DNA of 64,000 nucleotides from an uncultured Oscillospiraceae bacterium (lineage in GTDB: Bacteria; Bacillota; Clostridia; Oscillospirales; Ruminococcaceae): positions 128,504 to 192,503 of the forward strand of contig CAJUAN010000002.1 of NCBI GenBank assembly GCA_910584715.1, written 5' to 3'. Positions 44,855 to 52,971 of this stretch are shown here, piece after piece. The notes below the pieces were generated by a model that was given only the letters and a program-made list of their open reading frames with translations, was not told the DNA's origin and made no database searches. Numbering within the stretch: position 1 is the stretch's first letter; every line of letters starts with the position of its first letter. The position numbers and the translations under genes are program-made.

Positions 44855-45967
44855 TCAGTTATCCCCCTTGTTTTTCTTTATCATATCAATAAACTCATCG
44901 AAAAGGTACGCCGTATCGTGAGGACCGCCGCAGGCTTCGGGGTGGAACTGCACCGTGAAGCAGGGGAAATTCTTATAGCGCACGCCCTCGCAGGTTTGGT
45001 CGTTGGAGTTTTTGTGGGAAACCTCCCCCACCTCTGGGGGAATGCTGTCGCTCACAACCGCGTAGCCGTGGTTCTGGGACGTTACAAAGGTCTTGTCCAG
45101 TTTAATGTCGTCCACGGGCTGGTTTGCGCCGCGGTGACCGTACTTGAGCTTTTCCGTCCGCGCGCCGTTGGCAAGGGCGGTAAGCTGATGTCCCAAGCAG
45201 ATACCGAAAGTGGGTATGCCAAGCTTGTTTATCTCTTTCAGATTTGCGATGATTTCGGTATTATCGGCAGGGTCGCCGGGACCGTTGGAAAGCATTATTC
45301 CGTCGGGATTCAGAGCCGTTAGCTGCTCTGCGGTCGTATCCGCGGGGACTACCGTAACGTTACAGCCGCGCTTTAAAAGCTCCCGCCGTATGTTGAATTT
45401 GTACCCGAAATCAAACAGCGCGACGTGGTACTTAGGCTCGTCCGCCTTGAAAAATTCCTGCTCCTTGACGGTGACGGACTTCACCGCGTTCACAATTTTG
45501 AACTCGTTTATCTGTTTCAGAAGCTCGTCCTTTTTCTCATAAACGTTCTCCGTGGTGATAACGCCGTTCATAACGCCGTGTTCGCGGATAATTCTCGTAA
45601 GACAGCGGGTGTCTATGGAATGTATGCCGATAATATTGTGCTTTTTCAGGAACTCGTCAATGTTCCCCTCACTGCGGAAATTAGAGGGCGCATTGCACCA
45701 CTCCCGAACCACATAGCCGCTTACCACCGAGGTCGCCGACTCATAATCCGTGTCGTTCACGCCGTAGTTTCCGATAAGCGGGAACGTCTGGGTGACGATC
45801 TGGCCGTAGTAGCTGGGGTCGGAAAGAGTTTCCTCATAGCCCGTCATACTGGTTGCGAAAACTATCTCGCCGAAGGACGTGCCTTTCGCGCCGAAGCTTT
45901 GACCCTCGAACACCCTGCCGTCCGCAAGCATAAGATACGCCTTTTCGCCTGAATTAAATAAAGACAT
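44855..45967 (-). CDS. carA: Carbamoyl-phosphate synthase small subunit
   Basis: 370 residues. The N-terminal CarA domain (AYLMLADGRVFEGQSFGAKG, GEIVFATSMTGYEETLSDPSYYGQIV) is followed by a class I glutamine amidotransferase: PDGIMLSNGPGDPAD, PTFGICLGHQLTALA with the catalytic Cys, and TVQFHPEACGGPHDT with the catalytic His/Glu. It provides ammonia to CarB. GGAAAGGA precedes the ATG. No PyrR box is seen upstream, in contrast to pyrR. Confidence 0.97.
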   Translation of the reverse strand: MSLFNSGEKAYLMLADGRVFEGQSFGAKGTSFGEIVFATSMTGYEETLSDPSYYGQIVTQTFPLIGNYGVNDTDYESATSVVSGYVVREWCNAPSNFRSEGNIDEFLKKHNIIGIHSIDTRCLTRIIREHGVMNGVITTENVYEKKDELLKQINEFKIVNAVKSVTVKEQEFFKADEPKYHVALFDFGYKFNIRRELLKRGCNVTVVPADTTAEQLTALNPDGIMLSNGPGDPADNTEIIANLKEINKLGIPTFGICLGHQLTALANGARTEKLKYGHRGANQPVDDIKLDKTFVTSQNHGYAVVSDSIPPEVGEVSHKNSNDQTCEGVRYKNFPCFTVQFHPEACGGPHDTAYLFDEFIDMIKKNKGDN

Positions 45968-46089
45968 TTTAACCGATCCTTTCCTTTTAGAGGATAGAAA
46001 ACAGAGGTTAGAGGACAGCCCCCGCGCCCTGTTTTCTGTATGGATAATTTTTATTTTAACGCGGATTTAACCGCTCGATAAACAATAAG
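45968..46089. other. carA leader region with inverted repeat
   Basis: AGAAAACAG (about 45995) and CTGTTTTCT (about 46029) form an inverted repeat with GAGG-TTAGAGGA-type tandem stretches between. No PyrR-binding loop or terminator is evident. Confidence 0.4.
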
Positions 46090-46452
46090 TTATTGGGTAA
46101 GCATTGAAATTGCTTCTTCCTCCGTGGAAACAAAGAAAACGTCGTGTCCCTTGTTGCTTTCATAAATAAAATCCTTCAGCGGCTTGCTCGTATAGTGAGA
46201 AAAATCGCCGTAAACAGCAATCCGCCCGCCGTAGTTGACATATTTCTGTAGAATTTCCCCCGCAAGTCCGGAGCTTAGAATGAAGAAATTTTCCGCAATC
46301 AGCTCCTTAGCGATCACAATATTATTTGTTCCCGCGTCATATTTCGCCGCCATTAAAACGTCAAGCGCGGACTGGGTATCGGTAATTACCGTATCGCCGC
46401 TTCGGATAACCGCGCAAATTATATTGTTTTTTTCGATTTTCTCTATTTTCAT
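46090..46452 (-). CDS. DUF4180 family protein
   Basis: 120 residues from ATG 46452 (AAGGG upstream). The DUF4180 pattern is VIRSGDTVITDTQSALDVLMAAKYDAGTNNIVIAKELIAENFFILSSGLAGEILQKYVNYGGRIAVYGDFS, an alpha/beta fold with the FFxLxSGxAGEIxQKF segment. The function is unknown; some act with transcription regulators. It reads toward carA but has its own site. It is the last of a run of small AT-rich genes. Confidence 0.85.
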   Translation of the reverse strand: MKIEKIEKNNIICAVIRSGDTVITDTQSALDVLMAAKYDAGTNNIVIAKELIAENFFILSSGLAGEILQKYVNYGGRIAVYGDFSHYTSKPLKDFIYESNKGHDVFFVSTEEEAISMLTQ

Positions 46453-46487
46453 TTTCAATCACCCTTGACCTTTTGATAAGCTGAAAA

Positions 46488-46934
46488 TTACGGATATAAA
46501 ACCAGCTTTTGATTTGGATAACCGAATTCCTCAATAAGCTCCGCTTCTTTGAACCCAAACTTTTTATACAGCGCCCTCGGAGCAGTTCCCTTTTCATCAT
46601 CTTCACGGAATGTCGAGACCGAAATCTCCCTGCTTCTGTCCAATTCGCCGAGAGCCTTTTCCAGAAGCGCGAAACCGATACCCTGCCGCCTGTGTTCCGG
46701 CGATACAGCCAAACAGCATATCATATTGCGGCTTCGTGAAAACAAAATTACACCCGTAATATCATCGCCGCACTTTGTACACAAGGCATGTTTCTTATCC
46801 ATGAATTTCAGCACCGTCCGCGAATGTTCCTCTATGCTCTTGTCCGTTTCCAGTCCGGGAAAATTTAAGCGTACACTTTTGACCAAATTCATCCACTGTT
46901 CAATATCGGACGGCTTTCCGAATAACACTTCCAT
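46488..46934 (-). CDS. GNAT N-acetyltransferase
   Basis: 148 residues. Motif A is CCLAVSPEHRRQGIGFALLEKALGEL (about 73-98) with R/Q-x-x-G-x-G/A; the C-terminal strand has ALYKKFGFKEAELIEEFG. GGAG is present upstream of the ATG. The substrate is unknown. It is 36 bases from the DUF4180 gene on the same strand. Confidence 0.85.
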   Translation of the reverse strand: MEVLFGKPSDIEQWMNLVKSVRLNFPGLETDKSIEEHSRTVLKFMDKKHALCTKCGDDITGVILFSRSRNMICCLAVSPEHRRQGIGFALLEKALGELDRSREISVSTFREDDEKGTAPRALYKKFGFKEAELIEEFGYPNQKLVLYP

Positions 46935-46994
46935 AAAAAATTTCTCCTCAAATTTCGATTCAGCAGCAAATTTGACCGCCTGATAAACGGAAGC

Positions 46995-47183
46995 TTACTT
47001 CCGGACTTTTTTAACAGAAGTATACGCCAAAACAGGAAGAGCGATCAGATCTACGATCCCTATTATCCTTACAGCGATATCGGGTAATTTTAGTCCTATA
47101 ACATTTGAACCTGCCAAAATTACTGTTGCAGCTCCAATTATTATTAAACTAAAGCCCCAAATCAAATCATTTTTCTTTTTCAT
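46995..47183 (-). CDS. Small two-TM membrane protein
   Basis: 62 residues from ATG 47183 (TTGGAGG 6 bases upstream). Two TM helices are predicted (about 8-28 and 35-53), with a basic end KKVRK. It begins MKKKNDL, exactly as the next gene upstream, and 25 bases around the start are identical in both. The function is unknown. Confidence 0.7.
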   Translation of the reverse strand: MKKKNDLIWGFSLIIIGAATVILAGSNVIGLKLPDIAVRIIGIVDLIALPVLAYTSVKKVRK

Positions 47184-47233
47184 AACAGACCTCCAAATCA
47201 CGGTTTATCGAGCTGAAAATAGAGCGCAAAATT

Positions 47234-47692
47234 TCAGAGGTCTATTCTCATTTTAGTTATTTCACAACTTTTTTCAATTGCCGCAAATCCAAGTTTCTTG
47301 TATAATTTTTCAGCTTCCGTATTATCATTATCTACCTTTAAGATAATATAAGAATATCCATCATTTTTGCTTGTTTTAAGCGCATAATTTATCATTTTAG
47401 TTCCTATACCCTGATTACGGTACTCTTCATTCACAACCAAATATGATAAATATACTGTTTTATTATCCGCAGGACATAAAGACACACCTGCCACATATTT
47501 ACCATTGAGAATATAAGCATACATCGTCCTAATATTATTGTCAATTTCGCGCTCTATTTTTTTTCTTTTTTCCAAATTATTTTCAAAATCCCAAAAAGAA
47601 AAACAATTTTGAAGCTCGCAGCACTGTATTCGCCTTATACTATAATTTTCAATCTCAATATCCATACCGCTCAAATCATTTTTCTTTTTCAT
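47234..47692 (-). CDS. GNAT N-acetyltransferase, AT-rich
   Basis: 152 residues. VYLSYLVVNEEYRNQGIGTKMINYALKTSKNDGYSYIILKVDNDNTEAEKLYKKLGF is a full GNAT core with QxxG. It starts MKKKNDL, shared with the two-TM protein gene downstream. It is more AT-rich than the surrounding pyr genes, which suggests transfer from elsewhere. The substrate is unknown. Confidence 0.85.
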   Translation of the reverse strand: MKKKNDLSGMDIEIENYSIRRIQCCELQNCFSFWDFENNLEKRKKIEREIDNNIRTMYAYILNGKYVAGVSLCPADNKTVYLSYLVVNEEYRNQGIGTKMINYALKTSKNDGYSYIILKVDNDNTEAEKLYKKLGFAAIEKSCEITKMRIDL

Positions 47693-47733
47693 AACGCACC
47701 TTCAAATTATGACCGAATATGATAAATATTTAG

Positions 47734-48156
47734 TTATGTTTTTGTTATTTCTAAAATATATTGATATGCAAATTCAATTCCGTTTCGGGTCAAATTTTCG
47801 CACATATGCGGCGGGTCGCTTTCCAAAAAGCCTGTTGGACGCAATTCAGAACATCTTAATGAACCAAAGGCTTTGTCGAAGGCAGCCGCAAAATTATAGC
47901 AGACAGATACAATTTCATCTTCTGTTTTTCCAAGCGCATGAAGATAAATCCCTATAAACATAAGCGTTCCTTCGACTAAACCGCACTGCGCTCTGTATCC
48001 GCCGGCACCGTGCAGTCCAACAGCAGACCATATTGTTTGAGGTTCAATAGCCGTTTCAAACAATTCACTCAAGCAGATGAGCGTTGTTCTTGCGCAATTT
48101 ATATCATCGTTCCAGTACAATTCATGTACACGCTTCATTATATATTCTTTCATCAT
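47734..48156 (-). CDS. C_GCAxxG_C_C family redox protein
   Basis: 140 residues. The family's cysteine motif is visible as NCARTTLICL (first Cys), AVGLHGAGGYRAQCGLVEG (GAxxxxQCG in place of GCAxxG) and VCYNFAAAFDKAFGSLRCSEL. These are small helical proteins thought to be redox-active. Start ATG 48156 or 48153; AGG upstream is weak. It lies just downstream of pyrF on the same strand. Confidence 0.8.
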   Translation of the reverse strand: MMKEYIMKRVHELYWNDDINCARTTLICLSELFETAIEPQTIWSAVGLHGAGGYRAQCGLVEGTLMFIGIYLHALGKTEDEIVSVCYNFAAAFDKAFGSLRCSELRPTGFLESDPPHMCENLTRNGIEFAYQYILEITKT

Positions 48157-48184
48157 TCAATACCTATTTATCAAATCTCAGACA

Positions 48185-49117
48185 TTATTTTTTCAACGCC
48201 GCAACAACCCCCGTAATATCCTCTCTCATTCTAATGCACTCGCGCCTTGCCGCGCCCGCGAAGTCGTGAGGATCGCACCCCTCTTTTTGGTAGGCGCACA
48301 TAACCGCGCGGGACGAGTTCACGATCGCCCCCAGACCATTTCGGTCAAAAGCCTTTGCAACGCCCTCCGCGCCGCCGCCCTGGGCTCCGTAGCCGGGCAC
48401 AAGGAAAAACGTGTGAGGAAGCTTTGCTCGCATTTCCTCAAGCTGTTCGGGATAGGTCGCTCCCACCACCGCGCCCACCGCGGAGTAGCCGTACATACCG
48501 ATAGTCTCTTCTCCCCATTTTTCGCACATACCGCCCATTGTCTCGTATACCGATTTGCCGTCGTCCAGAAGCCTGTCCTGCAATTCTCCGCTGGACTTGT
48601 TGGAAGTCTTAACAAGCACAAAGATACCCTTGTCGTTCTTTTTGCAAAGCTCCGTAAGGGGGACGATACCGTCCGTACCCAGATATCCGTTTACCGTAAG
48701 AGCGTCCGCGCCGAAGCCCTCGAAATCCAGACCGTCAACGTCAGTCGTGCCCAGGTAAGCGTTGGCGTACGCCTCCATAGTCGCGCCTATGTCGTTGCGC
48801 TTGCCGTCAACAATGACGAACATACCCTTTTTTTGGGCGTACTCAATGGTCTTGTACAGCGTCTTAACGCCGTGATGACCGTACATTTCATAGTACGCCG
48901 CCTGGGGCTTTACCGCGGGGATGATGTCGCACACCGCGTCGATAATAGCCTTGTTAAAGCGGAGCAGAGCCGCCGCCGCTCCCTTTAAGTCTCTGCCCTT
49001 GTCCTTGAAAGCTTCCTCGCGGAGGTACGCGGGAACATAGTCCAGCTTGGGATCGAGACCCACCACCGTGGGGTTTCCCGTTTCAATTATTTTTTCAATA
49101 AGTCTGTCGAATGACAT
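48185..49117 (-). CDS. pyrF: Orotidine 5'-phosphate decarboxylase (type 2)
   Basis: 310 residues, the long type found in Clostridia and actinobacteria. NPTVVGLDPKLDYVP, AVKPQAAYYEMYGHHGVKTLY, VIVDGKRNDIGATMEAYANAYLG (catalytic Lys-Asp-x-x-D set), and FLVPGYGAQGGGAEGVAKAF mark the active site. It converts OMP to UMP. GGAG precedes the ATG. It lies 73 bases after the pyrC stop; the gap contains a GGCAGG..CCTGCC hairpin (about 49142-49160) without a T run. Confidence 0.95.
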   Translation of the reverse strand: MSFDRLIEKIIETGNPTVVGLDPKLDYVPAYLREEAFKDKGRDLKGAAAALLRFNKAIIDAVCDIIPAVKPQAAYYEMYGHHGVKTLYKTIEYAQKKGMFVIVDGKRNDIGATMEAYANAYLGTTDVDGLDFEGFGADALTVNGYLGTDGIVPLTELCKKNDKGIFVLVKTSNKSSGELQDRLLDDGKSVYETMGGMCEKWGEETIGMYGYSAVGAVVGATYPEQLEEMRAKLPHTFFLVPGYGAQGGGAEGVAKAFDRNGLGAIVNSSRAVMCAYQKEGCDPHDFAGAARRECIRMREDITGVVAALKK

Positions 49118-49189
49118 ATGTATCTCTCCTTTTTATATATAGGGCAGGGACTTGCTCCTGCCTATGAACAGCCTGCATTGGCAAGCCGC

Positions 49190-50446
49190 CTACAGTTCGT
49201 AGCGTACAACGCCGTCCGAAATAGTAGTAACAACTCTGCCTTTGAGCTTTTCGCCCTTGAACACCGTGTTATGGGACTTTGACCGCAGCTTCTCAGGCTC
49301 GACCGTCCATTCCATATCAAGGTCGATGACCGCAAGATCGGCTTTCGCGCCCTTTTCAATGCGCGTGACCGGTACTCCCAAAAGCTTTCGGGGAGCCACC
49401 GACATAAGCCCCGCAATTCTTATAAGCGGAAGCTTTTTGGTATGGAAAAGCTGCGTAAGAGTGACTGACAGCGACGTTTCCAGACCCACGACCCCGTTGG
49501 GAGCCTTTTCAAAGTCCGCCTTTTCCTCCGCCGTGTGGGGAGCGTGGTCGGTTACGATGCAGTCAATGGTACCGTCAAGAACAGCTTCAAGAACAGCCTG
49601 CCTGTCCTCCTCCGTACGCAGGGGCGGGTTCATTCGGTAGTCCGCGTCACGCGCCAGCAGCTTTTCCTCGGTATAGGTGAAATAATGGGGACAGGTCTCG
49701 CAGGTCACCTTTATGCCGCGCTTTTTCGCGTCGCGGATAAGTCCCACGCTGCCCTTTGTTGAAACGTGGCAGATATGTATATGCGCCCCGCAGGAGTCTG
49801 CCAATGCTATCTCACGGGCGGTAACGCTGTCCTCGGAGGCTCTGTCCATACCCTTTACGCCAAGCTTTTCCGAAGCCTCGCCCTTGTTGACAATGCCGCC
49901 GTTTATGATGTCCAGATCCTCGCAGTGGGAAGCCACAAGCAAGCCGTTTGAAACGGATTCCTCCAGAGCGCGGCGCATAAGCTCACCGTTGGCGACAGGT
50001 CTGCCGTCGTCGGAAATTATCTTGACCCCAAGCTCCGTCCAGTCGTAAAGCTCGGTACCTTTCATTCCTTTGGTAATGCAGGCGGCAGGATAAACGTCAA
50101 CCCCCGTATCCTTAGCCTTTTTAAGTATGTACTCCACCGTCTCCCTGCTGTCAATGGGAGGGGTAGTATTGGGCATACAGACAACTCCCGTTACTCCTCC
50201 TGCAAGAGCCGCCGCGCAGCCCGTGAGGATATCCTCCTTATGGGTCTGACCCGGGTCGCGGAAATGCACATGCATATCAAAAAGTCCGGGAATAACTATC
50301 AGTCTGCCTCCGCCGTCAATGATCCTGTCCGCCTCGCGGGAAATGTTTTTCCCTATCGACATGATCTTGCCGTTGTCAATAAATATGTCGCAGAAAAAGT
50401 CCTTCATGTCGTCCACAGCTCTGACATTTTTTAACAGAATACTCAT
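49190..50446 (-). CDS. pyrC: Dihydroorotase
   Basis: 418 residues, the class I type. PGLFDMHVHFRDPGQTHKEDILTG gives the two metal His and the substrate Arg; VASHCEDLDI, HIHICHVSTKGSV and CIVTDHAPHTAEEKADF give the remaining metal ligands and catalytic Asp. It cyclises carbamoyl aspartate to dihydroorotate. Its ATG overlaps the pyrR stop by four bases (ATGA), so the two are coupled. Confidence 0.96.
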   Translation of the reverse strand: MSILLKNVRAVDDMKDFFCDIFIDNGKIMSIGKNISREADRIIDGGGRLIVIPGLFDMHVHFRDPGQTHKEDILTGCAAALAGGVTGVVCMPNTTPPIDSRETVEYILKKAKDTGVDVYPAACITKGMKGTELYDWTELGVKIISDDGRPVANGELMRRALEESVSNGLLVASHCEDLDIINGGIVNKGEASEKLGVKGMDRASEDSVTAREIALADSCGAHIHICHVSTKGSVGLIRDAKKRGIKVTCETCPHYFTYTEEKLLARDADYRMNPPLRTEEDRQAVLEAVLDGTIDCIVTDHAPHTAEEKADFEKAPNGVVGLETSLSVTLTQLFHTKKLPLIRIAGLMSVAPRKLLGVPVTRIEKGAKADLAVIDLDMEWTVEPEKLRSKSHNTVFKGEKLKGRVVTTISDGVVRYEL

Positions 50447-50991
50447 TGCCGCTCCTCCCGTTCCAAAATTACTACCATATCGCTTCCGTCTATCTCCTTT
50501 ACCATAACGCGAACCGCCTCATCCCGCGACGTGGGGACGTTCTTACCCACATAATCCGGGCGTATCGGCAGCTCCCTGTGACCCCTGTCCACCAGAGCCG
50601 CAAGCTGGATACTGCGCGGTCTGCCGCGCTTTGTAACTGCGTCCATGGCGGCGCGGGCGCTTCGTCCGGTAAAAATAACATCGTCCACAATTACGACCCG
50701 TTTATCCCTCACGTCAAAGGGAATGTCCGTTCTGTCCTCACCACGTGAGGCTCTGCCATCGTCCCGGTAATCGGTGATATCGAGAATACCCGTTTCGGGG
50801 GCGACACCTTCCAGTTCACCCAACTTGTCGGAAATGCGCTTTGCCAGATATGCGCCGCGCGAAAGCACCCCGATAAAGCACAGGGACTCCGCGCCCTTGT
50901 TGCGTTCCAGTATCTCGTATGATATCCTTGCTATCGCTCTTGTCATGGCACTTTCGTCCATTATGACCTTTCTGTCCTGCTTGTTCTGCAC
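50443..50991 (-). CDS. pyrR: Bifunctional pyr operon regulator / uracil phosphoribosyltransferase
   Basis: About 182 residues from GTG 50991, with GGAGG 7 bases upstream; this start aligns with known PyrR N-termini, and the ATG at 50961 would be 10 residues shorter. The PRPP loop is VVIVDDVIFTGRSARAAMD; DITDYRDD, PSSIQLA-like RSIQLAALVDRGHRELPIRPDYVGKNVPTS are typical PyrR. It binds pyr mRNA in the presence of UMP and promotes termination. The attenuator with binding loop is present upstream. Confidence 0.96.
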   Translation of the reverse strand: MQNKQDRKVIMDESAMTRAIARISYEILERNKGAESLCFIGVLSRGAYLAKRISDKLGELEGVAPETGILDITDYRDDGRASRGEDRTDIPFDVRDKRVVIVDDVIFTGRSARAAMDAVTKRGRPRSIQLAALVDRGHRELPIRPDYVGKNVPTSRDEAVRVMVKEIDGSDMVVILEREERQ

Positions 50992-51004
50992 AGCCCCGCC
51001 TCCA

Positions 51005-51035
51005 AACAAAAAACCTGTCCGCAAGAGCAGACAGG
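51005..51035 (-). terminator. PyrR-controlled terminator (attenuator)
   Basis: On the minus strand CCTGTCTGC TCTT GCGGACAGG is followed by TTTTTTG just before the pyrR ribosome site. It is the terminator part of the pyrR leader. Confidence 0.92.
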
Positions 51036-51132
51036 CTGAAAGCTTACAATATTCCGACCACAGCAAAAAGCGTACAATAATACCTTTCGGTACACAGCGC
51101 CCTCACCGTAAAAATCATAAATATAAGCGACT

Positions 51133-51160
51133 GCCTTGCCGATCTCACGGGATCAACTTA
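51133..51160 (-). promoter_or_regulatory. PyrR-binding loop (anti-antiterminator)
   Basis: On the minus strand GTTGATCCCGTGAGATC is close to the PyrR site consensus (A-UCC-N-G-N-GAGG). It lies about 100 bases before the terminator and 20 bases after the predicted transcription start. Confidence 0.8.
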
Positions 51161-51181
51161 AAGGTTGTCCAAACTTATATA

Positions 51182-51210
51182 AGTATACCATATTCAGGCT
51201 ATTATGTCAA
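51182..51210 (-). promoter_or_regulatory. pyrR operon promoter
   Basis: Minus-strand TTGACA, 17 bases, TATACT; transcription would start about 51175. Confidence 0.9.
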
Positions 51211-51258
51211 TAGTTTTGAGGCAATATTTTATCCTCAAAAAACGGAGATTCAAAAAAC

Positions 51259-52194
51259 TCATTCTTCGTCGTCCACACCGTCCATATCGTTTTCAGCGCT
51301 TTTATCGCTTCTTGACCTGCTCAGGGAAATACGGCTGTTCAGGCGTTTTCTCAGAGTTTCCATAGACTCCGAATAGGATATAGACCGCATATGCGGGAAT
51401 GCTTTAAGCAAACGCTCCACCGAACGGTCGCGCAGGTTCACAAGTCCCTCGTAGCGTTCTTTCCACTCGCTTATCTTGAAATCCGCCGCGCTGACTATCC
51501 TTTCGTAACGCTGCTTCAGAGCCTGGGTCTTAGCGTCCCTCGCCTCTATTAATCTGTCGTATTTTTCCTTGACGTCAAGGGTTTCATGCGAAAGGTTCTC
51601 ACCTATCTTGACCGCGCTCATAAGCATTATCTTGGAAATTTCATCGATCTGCTTCAAACGGTTGTTGAGCTTGTTTACCGCGCATATGGACGATATCAGA
51701 TCTATCACTATAAGCACAGACCAGATCACTATAAGAGCAAGCCCCAGCTTTACCGGGATACGGTCAACCACCTTTTCCACCATGGGGTGAACTATCCTTA
51801 CAACGATAACGCAGCCAAGTCCCCAAAGAATGGAAATTCCCGGACAGATATAACCCTTGAAGTTAAACTTTTTATTGGAATAATCCCACCACCTTGCGCC
51901 GAAAAGCTTTTCCATACCCAAACCGATAAGCAGCTCAAACACGGTACACAATGTCATGGACGCAAAAAAAAGCAGCAGAAACGTGTGCTCGATAGGTCTG
52001 AAAAAAATGACCACCATAAGCACGCCGAAGCCGTAAATAGGACAGATAGGCATATTAAGAAAACCGCGGTTCTGATATTCGCCGGTCTCCAGCGTCATAT
52101 CGCAGACCTCGATACACCAGCCGATAAACGACCAGAAAATAAACATATGAAACATCTGATACAGACTGTATTCAAGAAACGGTATAGTTTCCAC
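51259..52194 (-). CDS. CmpB-type membrane protein (putative ABC transporter permease family)
   Basis: 311 residues from GTG 52194, chosen because GGAGGG lies 5 bases upstream. Five to six TM helices in the first 185 residues include FWSFIGWCIEVCDMTLETGEYQNRGFLNMPICPIYGFG, the CmpB (PF06541) signature, and ARWWDYSNKKFNFKGYICPGISILWG. Residues about 200-270 are a coiled coil; the tail is Ser/Arg/Asp-rich. The name comes from automatic annotation; no ATPase partner is here. It has a separate promoter at 52254-52281. Confidence 0.85.
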   Translation of the reverse strand: METIPFLEYSLYQMFHMFIFWSFIGWCIEVCDMTLETGEYQNRGFLNMPICPIYGFGVLMVVIFFRPIEHTFLLLFFASMTLCTVFELLIGLGMEKLFGARWWDYSNKKFNFKGYICPGISILWGLGCVIVVRIVHPMVEKVVDRIPVKLGLALIVIWSVLIVIDLISSICAVNKLNNRLKQIDEISKIMLMSAVKIGENLSHETLDVKEKYDRLIEARDAKTQALKQRYERIVSAADFKISEWKERYEGLVNLRDRSVERLLKAFPHMRSISYSESMETLRKRLNSRISLSRSRSDKSAENDMDGVDDEE

Positions 52195-52253
52195 AAAATC
52201 CCTCCAAAGTTTGTCAGCACTATAGGTCAAGCATTTAAATACCCACGTTGTAT

Positions 52254-52281
52254 ATTATATCACATATAATATGCTTGTCAA
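52254..52281 (-). promoter_or_regulatory. Promoter of the CmpB-type gene
   Basis: Minus-strand TTGACA, 16 bases, TATAAT. Confidence 0.8.
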
Positions 52282-52498
52282 TACATTTTTAAATTTGTTA
52301 CAATTCTGCAATATTTTTCTCGACCGCCTGTCGGCTTAATATTTATTTACGGAAATACACATTGCTTTAGTATTTTAAGAAAAACCATAAAAGTAAAATG
52401 CAGGATCCGTCAACTGTAAAAATTTGTATAAAAAATGTTTTTAGTATACCAATTTATGGATCAGACAGGACTTTTTTGCGGAAATTTAACGATTTGTA
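52282..52498. other. Intergenic region between divergent promoters
   Basis: About 220 AT-rich bases with no gene. AAAAATGTTTTTAGTATACCAATTTATG near 52430-52460 contains a second TATACC-like element, but no -35. I see no riboswitch. Confidence 0.5.
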
Positions 52499-52527
52499 TT
52501 GAAATAAAAAAAGAAATATGGTATACT
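52499..52527 (+). promoter_or_regulatory. Promoter of the Asp23-yloV operon
   Basis: TTGAAA, 17 bases, TATACT. Confidence 0.8.
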
Positions 52528-52599
52528 AACATTATATGTGTGTTCTAAAGTCAATCGGTTCATCAAATTTTTTAAAACGCTGTAAGGAGCTGAAACGCT

Positions 52600-52953
52600 A
52601 TGCTGACTGTTGAAAATCATCTCGGCGAGATCGGTATTTCCAAGGAATGCCTGTCGTCGCTGATCGGATATACCGCCTCAAAATGTTTCGGAGTTGCCGG
52701 ACTTAACGACGCCGAAAGGACCCGCGGACTTCTCTCCGTATTCAAAAAAGCCGATATCGGCAGAAAAGAATGCGTTTCCTTGAGTATCCGCGACGGAAAG
52801 CTCGTTATAGGTCTCCATATCACCGTGGTCTTCGGTACAAATATCCCCACGGTTGCGGACAGCTTAGCCCACAAAATACGTTATACGGTCGAAGAAAAAA
52901 CAGGTCTTGAAGTCAGCAGGGTCACAATTTACGTTGACGGAATGAAAGCCTGA
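52600..52953 (+). CDS. Asp23/Gls24 family protein (YloU-like)
   Basis: 117 residues, full length. VENHLGEIGISKECLSSLIGYTASKCFGVAGL at the start, and LSIRDGKLVIGLHITVVFGTNIPTVADSLAHKIRYTVEEKTGLEVSRVTIYVDGMK at the end, are Asp23-fold hallmarks. In B. subtilis YloU is next to YloV, as here. Such proteins are linked to envelope stress. GTAAGGAG precedes the ATG. Confidence 0.95.
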   Translation: MLTVENHLGEIGISKECLSSLIGYTASKCFGVAGLNDAERTRGLLSVFKKADIGRKECVSLSIRDGKLVIGLHITVVFGTNIPTVADSLAHKIRYTVEEKTGLEVSRVTIYVDGMKA

Positions 52954-52971
52954 GTCAGAGAGGTTGATAAA

